Source: Sclerodactyla briareus
Lineage: Eukaryota; Echinodermata; Holothuroidea; Dendrochirotida; Sclerodactylidae
Assembly (NCBI GenBank): GCA_026419785.1
Contig: JAODTK010000566.1
Location: forward strand, 31,001 to 95,000
Length of the DNA stretch: 64,000 bases
Reading direction: 5' to 3'
Of the stretch, positions 45,560-57,839 are shown piece by piece. Below the pieces are notes generated by a model. The model was not told the origin of the DNA, made no database searches, and saw only the letters and a list, made by a program, of their open reading frames with translations. Each line of letters starts with the position of its first letter. Positions within the stretch are counted from its first letter, which is position 1. The translations under genes and the position numbers were made by a program.

Positions 45560-46980
45560 TAGTGGATATAAAGGAAAACTATGTTCTTTATGATTCGACT
45601 TTTGATTGGGCCAACTTTTGAGCAGTTTACAATACGTCAGTAAAAACGATAATGTAGACACACTGATCTTAGGCTCTGTAATTTGCCCGGTCGGCTGGAA
45701 TGACGCGCCCAATTGATTCGGCGCATTGCAATTGTTATGTTGGGGTAAAACTCTATTTCTTCAATTTGAGATGTCTGTAAATGTTATTTAATTCAACAAG
45801 TTTGGAACAACGTGAGTAAAAAACTGTTCAGATGAGTATATGCAAGGATTTATTCCGAGAAACCCCCGGTCTCGGTCTGAATTATCCTCGAGTAACATGT
45901 CTCGTCAGACCGCCATAACCTACAGTTTATAGACCATAGATGTGACTGTGGACCTCGCTATGTTGCTGCGGCGTGAGCGTGTGTTTGTTTTTGTTTCCAT
46001 GTGTGCGTGTGCGTGTTTTCTTATTATTAAGTTTATAAGTTGTGTTTGATTGCGATATATTAGATTTTTCACAATATATATATCATTCTTGTCGTTATTT
46101 CGGTTTAAATTCTCGGTCAGTCTTCCTTCAGAATCCCTTATCTTTAGGAGGTATTTCGCTAGCCGCCCGATATAGTCCAGTTATATTGCCCCCATTTATC
46201 GTCGATATGCTTCGACTCTATCCAGTCTCCCCTACAGATTTACATAATTATGAAGTGAATCAATCAATCCAATGGGAAAAAAAAAAATATCAAGCAGTGG
46301 TAACAATCAAACTATTGTGCCCTTCCACCTGTAGAACTGCACTTGGCTAGACAAAATCGGAAATCGGAAACGTAACGGGATATCGCAAGCTATTTACATA
46401 TTGGGAAATTACAACCGAAAGCAATAACAAGGGACGGATCGAACTAAAATCAAACAGAACTGCATCATTGCTGAGTGCTCCAGCGTGGATTACTCTGATG
46501 TGGGAAGATAAGGACGACGTTCATGCTTCTGCCGGATTTCTCCCCCCGGAAAAATGAATAATAGGCCAGGGCGCCACTGCCTGTGTTGAAAGTTGTGCGA
46601 TTGGGGCATGGTCCATAATCTTTTCCCCGGTAACTGGTTTGGACCTAAACCATTGACTGGCCTGAGAATAGCGGGTAGATTCTGCTCTCTTTCCGACCAC
46701 AGAGAAGTTGAAATACATTAGAAATATTTAGACTTATGCCATAACAGTACCAGTGAATACCGCATGGGTATTGTCATTCCCCGACAATAAAGAACTAGTC
46801 GTTCAGTCTAAAATTTTCTTTGTCCTTCGCGCCAACCGTTATGGCGCACCTTAAATAGTGTCAACATTTTACTTTATTGCCTATACCCCAGGATCGATCG
46901 ATTGGTCGGTTACTGAGTAGGTTTGCCCATGGCGACACCGCTTTACCCAAGGACTAACCCCTCACCCATGTGCTAGTGTG
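45560..46980. other. Unassigned DNA, no recognised gene
   Basis: Short frames without motifs. The CGCCACTGCC at 46571 faintly recalls the family P core but is too short to call. Nothing else is seen. Confidence 0.4.
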
Positions 46981-46984
46981 GTTT

Positions 46985-47315
46985 TATACCGGGGTATTCG
47001 TCCTCGGGGTATTAATCCCGGGGGGTAAATGTCCGGTGGGTAGATGTCCCCGGGGGTTTCGTCTTTCGGGGGTGATTGTCCGGGGGGTAATTGCTGGAGG
47101 GTTGTTGGTCCTGGGGGTTTTGTCTTCGGGGGTGATTGGCCGGGGGGTATTGTCTGAGGTTGTTTCCGGGGGTATTTGTCTTCGGGGGTGATTGTCCGGG
47201 TGGTTAACTGTCCGGTGGGATTTGTCCGGGAGGCTATTGTCCGGTTGGACTTATCCGGAGGTATCTATCCAGAGGGTAGCGTCCGGGGTAGTTTGTCCGG
47301 GGGGGTAATTTGCCC
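46985..47315 (-). repeat. Minisatellite F, G-rich orientation
   Basis: About twenty diverged units on the pattern TTGTCCGGGGGGTAAT or TTGTCTTCGGGGGTGA. They are the reverse complement of the units at 39030-39440. The 73-codon Gly/Val-rich frame across it is a repeat artefact. Confidence 0.9.
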
Positions 47316-47319
47316 CCGC

Positions 47320-50300
47320 ACGCATAACTAGACCCTCCCTTGATGGTAGAAGCTCATATTTGGTATATGGGTTCCTCATAAGTACATGGGCTTTTTTATT
47401 CGAGGGTCAATAAAGGGTTAGCTGAGGTCAACAGAGTTCAAAGTCCATATATCATATCAACACGATCAACCCGAAACCTGAGTGGAAAAAAATGTTTCAT
47501 ATCGCGTACAAAATTGGTGATTGTAATTGTGCGTGCTGGACTATTGTGAGCCCTAATGTAATGTCGAAAATCTTTATTTCAAACACGCCTCCACGTTTTT
47601 CCCGTCCTCCCCACCGCGTGTAGGTGGCACTTCTCCCATACAACACGAAGGAAAACTGCCCCTCCTTCATCCACTGATGCCGCTTCCCAATTCATGACGA
47701 AGTTACGGAATGACTGGAAGCCGCGATCGGTTTCCAAAGTACAACTTTTGTTTATCATCCGACCTCCTTGTATTTATGCCACAGACATTATTACACAACA
47801 CAGAGTTATTCTTTGTTACTGTTTACTGGTGGCTTTTCCCAAGGAGTGTTCCGTTTGAGGACTTATGTTCACCATCATGTCGATTCGGGTTTTTTTTTTT
47901 TTTCCTTTTTTCATAGGTCTTGTACTTTTTATCTCTAGTTCATTGGCAAGCAGCTGTTGAGGAAGGTTATTAAATCCTCCATCCTCCTGTTTGTCAACAT
48001 TTGCTTTTTTCCTGCCCCTAAATAATAATTCTTCGATGGAAGTGAATCAAATTCAGACGGTAGCTTCACTGACCATTCGGTCATCTTCACGGTACAAGTC
48101 AGGCATCATCAAGACATCTTGCCTGTTGTGAGGAAACAAAATATGCAAATGCCATCCCGAGATCCAAACCAACGCTTGTGCGGTTCTTCCTATAAGCTTC
48201 CATACATAATGTTTGTTTTGTTGTTACTTCATACTAGGTCTCTAATGTCCTTAGAGGCCAAAACATTAAAAATTGGCTGCAAACCTATCATTGTAGCGCT
48301 CATGTATAGGTATCCGCACAGTTTGATGTGCCCCAAAGTGGCCTAGATGCCCGAAAGGAGAACCATTCCCGTTTGCCTTTGTATTCGAAAATGGTGTCTC
48401 ATGTTCTTCGAAGCAGTGCTCCTACAGGATTTTTTTTCACAAAATCCATAGAGGTGAGATCTATGTGTGAAGGAGCATGTGGCCATTGTGATAGGAAGAC
48501 TAAAATCCATTCCTCACACGAAGTGTTGAATCTTTTCTTTGAATTCGATTATCAGGGAAATGGTGGCTTATGCATAGCTTCAACACTTGGTGAAATTATA
48601 CCGTTTGGGCCAGCAGTCATCTAGAGGTCATTTTTCTTACCAGATTTGATTGTTGAGTCATATGGGGTGCATGCCCCCTCTGACATTATTTTTAATGATA
48701 ATAACATGTGATGACATTGTCAACAATGACCAATAGTACGTTATATGGGGTGGGTGGGTGGGTGATTCATCAAGAATTTTGTCATCTTGAGCCACAAGGG
48801 GACTTATCTGCAAATGAACAATTGCATTTGTGCGGTCCGAGTTCAGCACCATTGACGCTCTAGTTGTATACATAGACAACGATGTGTGTTTGTTGCGTGT
48901 TTCAAAGATCGAAGCAACCTAATTTGAATCGTACGGAAATGATCTTACCTGCCAACTGCTATTTTCCATCCGCAATAGTTAAAATTATATTTTAAGAATT
49001 ATATCAATATGTCACAAGTAGCAAAAAGTGATGGAGGAGACGAATGCACCAGTTTTTTCGCATCGTCTCCTCTTGAATGAATTTGATTTTGTCAGTATAC
49101 TGTATCGTAATGTAACGGTCTATGGGAGTAGGACGATATAAATATTCGAAATAAATCTTGGATTGAAAGATAAAATAAAAGAATTTCAGTTTGTCCTGTC
49201 TTTCGTGAGCAGTTGTCGCGTGTTGCAGCTAGGCTAATCTATATGTAGGAATCAGAGCAGTGTCGTCGACTTCGTCTAATGTAATCGAACATTTGTTCTT
49301 ATCTTTACAAACAGACCTCATCGTACACCGTTAGTAAAGCGTGTATTCGACTGGCCGTTCAACGACTAGCCCTCTAAAACAGCCTTGGATGACATGCATT
49401 TTATACCAGTGGCGTACTTTCAAGAGAAAGTGACGGGGTCTTCGCGTAGGAGTCTAAAAAAAGACACCTACATGGCAGACCTTGCACACCAATTGGTACA
49501 ATCACTCCATTCGAATGGCTTTTGCAACGACAGACGAGTACACTTCTGGAGGGCCCCCACAGTGCTGCCTCGTGACCGGTTTGAAGATATTCGGTACAAC
49601 ACTCCGTATAATCTTCTCGCTTCAAGGGTGGACGCTTCGGTGGACAACTCAACAAATAATGGATCGATTAGCAAACAGGTCAAGGGACCTGAGAGGTTGT
49701 CGGTTTAGGTTCCGTCCGCAAGATAAAGTTACGGGTTTCAGAAAGGATTGTTATGATCTCTAGCGGAGCTTATGCCTCACTGCTAAATAAAAAACGTTCG
49801 GCCACCGGCAATGGAATTAGAAACTTGTAAGGGCAGACTATACTTTCCATACTTAGGTTGGACTGTGATCCCCGTAACATTAAAAATATACCAATTTCAC
49901 GCAAACAATGAGCATGCCGAAGAAGCGTGCGTAATATGCTCGATCATTTCAATGAAATCACGTTATGATAGCAGATAGGTGAACCACAGTGGATAATGCG
50001 CAGCGACGATATATCACCTTATGGCTATATTTTTTCTTCTCCAATAATACTTCCTTACATCTAACAAGAGCATCAACATTTAGCCTCTACCGGATATATT
50101 GAGCATTCAGAATAGGCCAACCGAAGAGAGATTATTCAGGTGCCACGTAAAACACTGAATATTGTTGTCGTGAAAAAAAGCTTTCGAAAGGAACATAAGA
50201 AAAATATCCAAATAAAAAATAAAAAGGGGAAGTATAGAATATAAAGAATATTCTTCTTGCCTGTCGCTAGACGATGCATTCGAAGGCAGAATGCGAGTAG

Positions 50301-53300
50301 AGCTGCCAATCGTATATAATTGGAAGTGAACAGTAGGATTGCTACAGGAGGCATGTATATCGATTGTAGGTCAGATACTCATTATATGCAATAGTGAGGT
50401 CATATAAACACAGTAAACAGTCATATAGGTGGTCAGTATCATATTCTTCTTGTTGAAATTACTTTTGTGTGCCAAAATGTAGCATATGGATAACGAAATT
50501 TTCCACAGGTGTGGGGTTGAAGGCAAAAAAAAAAAATTGTCTTACATATAGCCCCCAATAATAATCTTAAGGTTAGAGGTCAAATTCTCTGGAATTCTGT
50601 CCACGAAAAAAGAGGCCCGAACCGAAAATGGCTATGGTAGGCCGCATTCAGCCACAAGGGAAATAAGCTAAACAAGAAACACGAACAAAAAGAAAAACAT
50701 AGGCTCAGAAAACGATCACCAACTGATTGGTTCGTGTTGATTTGCATAATGTCGACCGAACTGAAACGTGCCACAAACGAATTCCCGAATATGTCTGGAA
50801 TTTCCTTATTTCTATTGTAGGGATGCGTTCACGGTGGCGGTGTGAACGTTAGACTCACACTGGTAGCCGAGACCGGCGCCCAGTTAATAACATCGAGGAA
50901 AGCCTGTTGTGTTGGAGCATACCTACTAAAAGTACTGGGTAACAGATTTTTGTTTTTGCATAATATAGGAGTCGGAATTTTTCGGTGAGGAGATATAAGT
51001 ATCACCGTGTATAGTTTTTGACTCGGATGCCATACTTACAGTCATTCGAGAATATCCTTCCTAGCTACATCAATTCATACGAAGTGAGATTTCTACTATA
51101 TGAATTCCTCCCATGTTCTATACTGGTGTCTGATTATGGTCAATTCTCTTGCAATAGCGTCACAATTTGGTTCTCAATTAGTACATTTCGCATCTCACGT
51201 GCCCAATGGTATCGCGAGCAATGGAAACAGCCAGGATAAAAACACTTAGGCTAGGATCAAAAGATGAGTATGAGTACGTGAAAAATCGCCAATTTACGTG
51301 AAGTGAGCGGCGGCTGGTGTTGAAGAGGTTCCATTGTTTGCTAAGAATAGATATTTGTCCCCACAGAGCCAGAAAGCATTAATAAAGGCAACATAACACT
51401 GGAAGAAGCGGAATAATGACATGTTCCAACGCGTATGCGGATGCGTATCACCGCGAATGAATTCTATGGAATATCTTCCTAAAAAGCCAACCAACGACAT
51501 AGCATGCAGGGCTGCCTGCCTTTTTATGGTCTTTTCGCATACAATTATATGGTTTTTCTTCTGAAACGGACGTTCGTCGTAAATAGTTGATAGTCCATTC
51601 AGACCAGATCCGCATACGCATCTATGGAATCCCGGCATAAGGCTGTTCGGTGCAAGAAGCATGGGGCTCCAGGCAAAATGTGACAAAAGTTACAAGCGTG
51701 TAATTAATGCAACCAAACCCCTGAGGATTCCTTTAACGGGTTCAGACCTTGACAGGGTAGAACACGATTGTCATCATGTCAGCAGACTTAACAGAGAATA
51801 TATTTCATGACGAGGGACGTGACCTTCAATACTATATGAATATAACATCAAAAACACCGTTAAAAAAAGATTAAAAAGACAATAAAAACAAAAATAATCG
51901 AAATTGTATAGTTATTTGAGGGTAAGCTCGCACGTGCTCGATTTCATCGAAAGAAATCGTCGATTATATGAATTGAAGCGACATTGCAATGGTAGCTTCC
52001 AAGAATTTACGAACGACGTCTAAGTACAATATACCGTAGAGGAAGTTCTGTATCTGCCGCAACTCCGAGAATCGTCACGTCAGTGGACGAATCATAACAC
52101 GAAGCGCCGTAAGCAAGCAGCGAAAGTCTGCAGGGGAGATCGACGCGCCGTGATCGGTATCCGCTTACGCTTCTAGAGGCTGTATGAGACTGGTTCTCTC
52201 ACCGTATGGATTTAAGTATTTCAACGAGGACGCAGATAAACTCTTCACGCTTTGGTTCCGCTGGGTTGCATAGATTCATTTATTTAAAATCTGGAATGTG
52301 AATTGCGGTGGATGTTTTTATGAATGGCTTGTTTATGGGCTCATTACCGTTGTGCTGGCTTTGCCATACAGACAGTAGAGGTATATGGTCTGTTTCCGCG
52401 CGTTTCGATAAGAAATGCATGACGGAATATCAACCAAAAAAAAAAAAAAAAAATCAATACCTATATAAATGACAAAGACATTATTTGAGAAATTTTTCGT
52501 ATTGCTGAGACAGCACAGGAAAAATACTTTCAAGTTAGTCCTGTATTGATGTAAGCAGGGGTGAGACTTGCTGTAGTTCCAAAGTTTCCAGTGGATGGAG
52601 TGAGGACTGCTGTGTGCATTAGTTGGACGTGTTTGGAGTGAAAAATGGAGTCGCATTCGTGATACTCACGTACTCATAACTGAACGGCTCAATGGCGGGA
52701 GGACTACACTCATATTATACTTCGACATCCTACGATTATGACTACAGTGCGGAATCAGAGCAACATTACCTCACAGAAAGAATAGTGCACTGTCTTTGGA
52801 CTTATCACGACTGGGATTGATTGGTGAACTTACAGTACTGTTCGTACTTTCGAAGTAGTTCGATGAGGGGGAGTGACCAACATATTCATTATGAAACATG
52901 CGATAAGCGACATATTTTTTTGTTTCTGTGACCTGCGTACCGGAGAACAGGTTGCATTCATTACTCGTCGAGGGGTTCGGGGGGGCGTTTGGCTGCAAGT
53001 TCTTCGCATACATTCAGCACGTAAGGTTCTTCTGATAATATAATGGGGGAGACAACATTCATAAGAGCAAATGCAGATGGACGGTCTGTCCTTCTGAAGA
53101 AAAAAAAACCCAAAGAAAGCAAGGAATCGAAGAAGTGTCTCAGTGATGCAAACTTGTGACGCACTGCTTATTCAGGTGATAATCATGGTGTGCTCCCTCT
53201 GAGAGCGAATTGCACCGGAGGCCGGGGGGTGGAGGGGGGCCAAGGGGGACAGGGTGGCAGGCAATGTATATTAGACTATGTTTGCGTCAGGTTTGGAATG

Positions 53301-55190
53301 CCTATCCCAGGCAACGCCACGATCTCTTGGAACAGTGAACCAGTAGCTTCAAAATCGGAATTAACAGTAAGGGGTAATGAATGATAGGATAACAAGTCTG
53401 GTCAGTATTCAGCGACATTTTCCATAACATTCTCAGCAAAGATGAAACAATGAGAATATGATCTACACTGTAACTGAACATCAGGGACTTTCGCGACTGG
53501 CATGCATAGGGATAGGAAAAAGTATCAAAAAACCCCAAATCTTCCTTTCTATAGTCGTTTCAGCGTGTGGCATTTGATAAAAGTAAATTATCAGGGTATT
53601 CCGGACACGAGTGCGACGCAGTGGTGATACTGAAGAGTAGGTTGGGGTTCCATGGTTTGTGATTGACTTCCTCCACCCCAATGTCTATGGTTTGGTTTTA
53701 AGACTGGCTCGCGACCTTAAAGGGAGAATTTCGGAAAGAGCGAAATGTAAATATTGAAAGTTATATAGTACGCATAGGTGAGGGTCAGAGGATATATCAA
53801 CACGCAAGACTGCATGATGATATGAACATGTGGTACGAAACCGCAATGCGTTCGAGGTCGATGAACAGCACATTCTGACATAGTGTTTTAAGATGCGTGG
53901 ATACGCGAAGCGAATTCTTTCACGATACTCAAGGCCGGAATCTCGCGCTTGAAAGCTTCGTTGCCCTATTTTCGTGGACAAGTTGTTCAAACCTTCGTAT
54001 ATGTATATAAGTCAGAAGGGTGTTAGGACTCCATGTTTAAACCGTCGCGTTACCGGAGGCGCTGAGCCTCTCTTCAGTCGTAGGGTATGTGCACCCGACA
54101 ACGAACTCGCAATGAACCCACGCATGTTTCGATAGGTATGTGGAGTGCCCAAGAGAAGTTAGAGAACTATTAGAACATAACAACATGTGGTTATCAGCTG
54201 CAACACGCAAAAAGGAGGCAGTATACACGTAGATAAATACGCTAAGAATTAGTTAGTGAGTTACAGGCAGGAAGCGGAAGAATTCATTGCTGCTGGCGGT
54301 AGGCTTAGGAGCAAGGTCAAGGTCACTAAATTATGACGAATTTAATTGCATTGGATTTAGGGTGGGTACGGGACATGGGGTGCATACAAGGACAGGGAAC
54401 CCCATCCGGGAGGTCATAGAGGTCACCACCCAAAAAGCTTGTGTCGGGGCCAATTTCTGATGAACGCAAGCGTGAACTATGCTTATACTGTGTTTAGAGA
54501 AGTAGGATCGGGGTACGGAGCATTCATCCCCCTCAACAAATCAAGGATTTTTTTTCTAGCCTGATTCATGTTAAATCCAAACAGATCTCTGAAATCCTGT
54601 CAAAATTGTGGAAAAGGCCACAAATTCGTACTTTGAGGACTTCACCTTTTTTATATAACGGAATTTAAATAGCCGATTGATCCCGGGCAAATGAGATGAT
54701 GGAATGTGATGTTTTGGGACCACACCTTAGCGATTTCCTAGATATCTGAAAATGGGAAAGACCGTACCGTGCAGTTGCAGTTTTAAAATAATGATTTTGA
54801 AACCACTGTGGCCCTCGCAATGACTACCACCACATATATGGGCTCACTCTGAGTCATTAATGGTATAAAAAAGGAGGTAATGGAAGGCACGCTAAAACAG
54901 GCATACGCAAACGACCGACACGAGGTGGGTGGGATGGATTTTCTTTTGAATGTGGCAATGAATTCACCAGTGTCCGTTGAGTGCTCGGGAGTGGAGGGGA
55001 CAATTTGAGGATACAAACCGTTTGGCTACAGTTGGTGCAGTGTGTTAGGAGTTACAGTATCGCCTAAGCGAGCAGGGAATGGGTTACTAGTAATGAATCA
55101 TATTCCCATAATAGTGGAAATATGGTATTGCATTAGGTGAATTCTGAAGAAAAGTGACGAAAACCAGAAGGTAAAGATTGACCCCAATGA
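47320..55190. other. Unassigned DNA, no recognised gene
   Basis: This is the longest stretch without a recognised element. Frames up to 130 codons (51294-51686, minus) occur on both strands without motifs I recognise. Simple tracts include (T)n at 47890-47903, (GGGT)n at 48747-48764, (A)n at 50525-50536 and 52437-52453, and a G-rich patch at 53220-53265. AATAAA-like signals cluster at 49146-49180, without an identifiable gene upstream. Confidence 0.45.
49033..49072. other. Imperfect hairpin, 13-bp stem
   Basis: GGAGGAGACGAATGC (49033-49047) pairs with GCATCGTCTCCTC (49060-49072) apart from one bulged A, around a 12-base loop. No gene or terminator context is evident. Confidence 0.75.
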
Positions 55191-55249
55191 CTAAAACAAG
55201 CTGTCGTGCCAAGTCAGCTTGTGCGAAATGAACGCCAGTGTGTAGTCGA

Positions 55250-55375
55250 GAACATATCCGAGCCGGGACTGAGACCAGAGGATGTTGAGACCGAGACCGA
55301 AAGGCGAGACTATGGGCAAAACTTCGAGACCGACGGAACGTAGACTATTCGGACCGAGACCGAAGTTAAATGCCA
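55250..55375 (+). repeat. Degenerate GAGACCGA repeat
   Basis: GAGACCGAGACCGAAAGGCG-like units recur over about 120 bp. The minus-strand frame of 104 codons through it is a by-product. Confidence 0.6.
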
Positions 55376-55445
55376 ATATTTTATTCATACGATAACCGAA
55401 ACAATGACTACATTGAGGCGATGAGCGTCGACCTTGTGAAAAGGT

Positions 55446-55463
55446 GGGGGGGGGGGGGGGGGG
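55446..55463 (+). repeat. Poly-G tract (18 G)
   Basis: The longest mononucleotide G run in the window, about 30 bp upstream of a P-like solo repeat. Confidence 0.95.
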
Positions 55464-55487
55464 ACACATCAAATTGCAATTGACATC

Positions 55488-55582
55488 TAAGGGGAGCGCC
55501 ACCATCGGTTGGCGCGGGGTACCACGAAATTTGAACTTTTCATACCCTTAGATCGCCGGACACGGCACTTGCCAGGTCGATA
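55488..55582 (+). repeat. Short palindromic-core repeat (P-like), solo copy
   Basis: AGGGGAGCGCCACCATCGG then TTGGCGCGG, followed after about 35 bp by CCTTAGATCGCCGGACACGG and CACTTGCCAGG. It is the closest relative of the copy at 41908-42003. Confidence 0.75.
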
Positions 55583-55689
55583 GCACCCATCCTTACATGT
55601 GTGCTTTAGGTAAGACAAACAAAAAAAGATTGTAATGGATATAATATGAATTTACAGCATATCCCAACCATTGTTATATTTTTTTTTCA

Positions 55690-56045
55690 TTAAAATTTTC
55701 CTACTCTGGCTTTGTTTGCGTTGGATCCAGGGGTCTACCGAACGGTCTCTGGTGGGATCGAGAGAGAAGTCATGGGCGTCCGTGACCATTCCAATTTGGG
55801 GCAAAAAATTTTGCCCGGATTTTACAAGTTCAATCATCATGAATACCAGCGCGCGCGGAATGCGCGCGGAACATTTTTGCATGGTTTTCCGGGATTTTAA
55901 CGAAAATTCGGGCAAGTCACAGAAGAAAAGAAAATTCAGACATTTTTCACTGGCCTTTTGTCCCCAAATTTTCGCCCGAATTGCTATTTTCGGGGGGGGG
56001 GGGGGCGTTGGGGGGGGGGGCAGTCTGGCTTCCAAAGCTCATGGA
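55690..56045 (+). repeat. 350-bp dispersed repeat R, copy 2
   Basis: The opposite-orientation partner of 43030-43390; shared blocks are given there. This copy has two poly-G runs (55992-56005 and 56010-56020) near its 3' end. Two frames of 127 codons, one per strand, lie over it. Neither has a recognisable domain or a counterpart frame in copy 1, so both are treated as chance. Confidence 0.85.
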
Positions 56046-56299
56046 ATTATTTGAGTGAACAAAATGATTCGAAGCATTTACATCGCATTACCCGCCTGAT
56101 AGAAAAAAAACGCCATTGCGCGAAATACTTGAAAACTTATGCACTTTTGGCTATTCGATTTAAAATGCGGAAACAATTCAGTATGAAACATGGGTTAATC
56201 ATTAGGACTTAGTGCTAGTGGCCTAACAAAAAGGGCGAACAGGCTGACGAACAGGCTGATTCTGTGAGTAAATCTCTCCGTCATTTGCTCAGAAGCGCT

Positions 56300-56500
56300 G
56301 GCAGGAGTGTTGTGTTTTTTGTCTGAGAAGTCTCGAATCGGAATTGTAAGACGTGAATGCGAAATGGAAGGGGGAATGCTGGTACGAATGGTACTATACT
56401 ACATATGTAAGATGTACAATAACTTGTTGCCTGCGAGGCTGCAGCTGTCCCCACAATTCTTATGGTCTTATCAACCTCGCCCTTGTATGTCTTCCTAGTC
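56300..56500 (+). other. Possible LINE C-terminal scrap, very weak
   Basis: The frame at 56307-56498 contains RMVLYYICKMYNNLLPARL, which faintly resembles the 'R...lYKi.nnLvp..l' stretch near the end of some non-LTR retrotransposon proteins. There is no second motif and no tail, so this may be chance. Confidence 0.15.
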
Positions 56501-56654
56501 AGATAGTGTTACCTAGTGCGGGTTAGGGGCAGCCTTTCTAATTTCCGAAGTATTGACCATGAAAGAGGATTGTGTAACAATTTTCAGATTTGAATCCACT
56601 CGAATCAGCGTACACATCGGTGAACAAAACCGGGGCATGTCCTATATTTTTTAT

Positions 56655-56762
56655 ACTGTCCGGAGAAGTGGCGGGGGGGGGGAAAAACGATATGATAGCC
56701 CCACAATTGAAAGTGGGGGGACATGCCCCCCCCGCGTACCCCACCAGTTGACGCCATGCATG
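56655..56762 (-). mobile_element. Short inverted-repeat element G, copy 3
   Basis: On the minus strand it begins GCATGGCGTCAACTGG and contains CCCCCCACTTTCAATTG, then ATCATATCGTTTTTCCCCCC. These match the ends of copy 1 and the centre of copy 2. The poly-G run is at 56673-56682 on +. There is no coding capacity. Confidence 0.65.
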
Positions 56763-56769
56763 AGGCATA

Positions 56770-57610
56770 ATGAGTTTGGTGTCACAATGTGTGATTTATT
56801 GTTTTAGGCCAGAGAAAAAATACAATGTTAGCCCAATTGATGGCTCTGTTCAGCTTTGACAATGGAAAGCTCAGTTGTGATTTGTAGGACGAGACGTAGA
56901 TATCATCCCGACCTTCTGTCTTATCTCACAATATCCCAGTCCTAGAACTAGTTCCGCATTTTATCCGGCTATTTGTTACAATAGCACAGCATGCCTGGTT
57001 TGAGGGAATGGAATACAGGTTTGTATGGGCAAATTTGCAGGCCAACTTTCTCCATTTCATCCCAACCTATCACATTATTATTATCTAGAAATAACAACAG
57101 TAAGCGGCTGTTGTAGCACCGAAAAGAGACAGAGTCTCGAGCGCTACATCACTCATAGCGGATATGGTTGAGGTAGGGGATACATTTTTCGGGAAGAAGA
57201 ATTCGTTTTGTTCTCGTAGTGTTTTTGTCTGTTACCTGTACGATATCATCTTGCTATTTAAACTATCAATACGATTTTCATTCCTTTCTGAATCCGTCTT
57301 AATTACTTGCGGCGTAATATCACACTACCAGTGGCGGCGACCTCGATATAAATGAATATCAACGCCTTTGCTTTGGTATTTGGTGGTCGTTCAAGGTCTA
57401 TGGTTTGTGAATATGACTTTTTGAACTTTCCCATTTATTACCTTTGACAAGTCGAGACCCCCAGACTGAAATCCAGCCGATCCAATGTCAGTGTGAACCA
57501 TTTCCTTCTGAAAACCGGTAGCAAACAGTTATAGATTTGCCGAATTAAAAAAAAACAAAATCGTTCCAGATATCAGAGAAGAATATCGTCATTCAAAGTG
57601 AGTACCCATT
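56770..57610. other. Unassigned DNA
   Basis: No recognisable gene, RNA or repeat family. Confidence 0.4.
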
Positions 57611-57619
57611 TGAGTCTCA

Positions 57620-57830
57620 CTGTTATATTGGTTAAAAGCAAAATGCAGCATTTATATTGTGTTGAAGTTCATGAGGCGGTCAGGAGGTCGGCGGCCTTCG
57701 CAAAACCGTGTTCCTCCCCCTTGACGACACAGTTCCTCAAACTCCTCAGAGATGAATTGAAATAACTCGACAGTCATCATGCTAGAACCTCCGAATTGGG
57801 GTTTCGATATGTCCTCTTTTCTCATGTGGT
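57620..57830 (-). mobile_element. Possible Gypsy-type integrase scrap
   Basis: The minus strand reads FQFISEEFEELCRQGGG (about 57718-57768). This closely fits the 'pQFiSeEFeefcrqnGi' segment after the second catalytic Asp of Ty3/Gypsy integrases. Upstream, a frame with GHIETPI could correspond to 'hGiPet.vSDnG', and downstream LRRPPTS...PPHEL could be a decayed 'aPYHPqsnG'. The catalytic residues themselves are not preserved. No LTR, RT or protease is seen nearby. Chance similarity is possible. Confidence 0.35.
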
Positions 57831-57839
57831 AGCTTACTG

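Noticed and set aside
46970-47191. Gly/Val-rich repeat protein frame
   Set aside because: It is produced by minisatellite F. The same DNA in the other orientation gives unrelated Pro/Thr repeats at 39.0 kb.
53190-53384. Gly-rich protein
   Set aside because: The frame covers a G-rich patch, and composition alone explains it.
55652-56054. Two 127-codon frames on opposite strands
   Set aside because: Both lie on the dispersed repeat R, and the other copy of R does not keep either frame.
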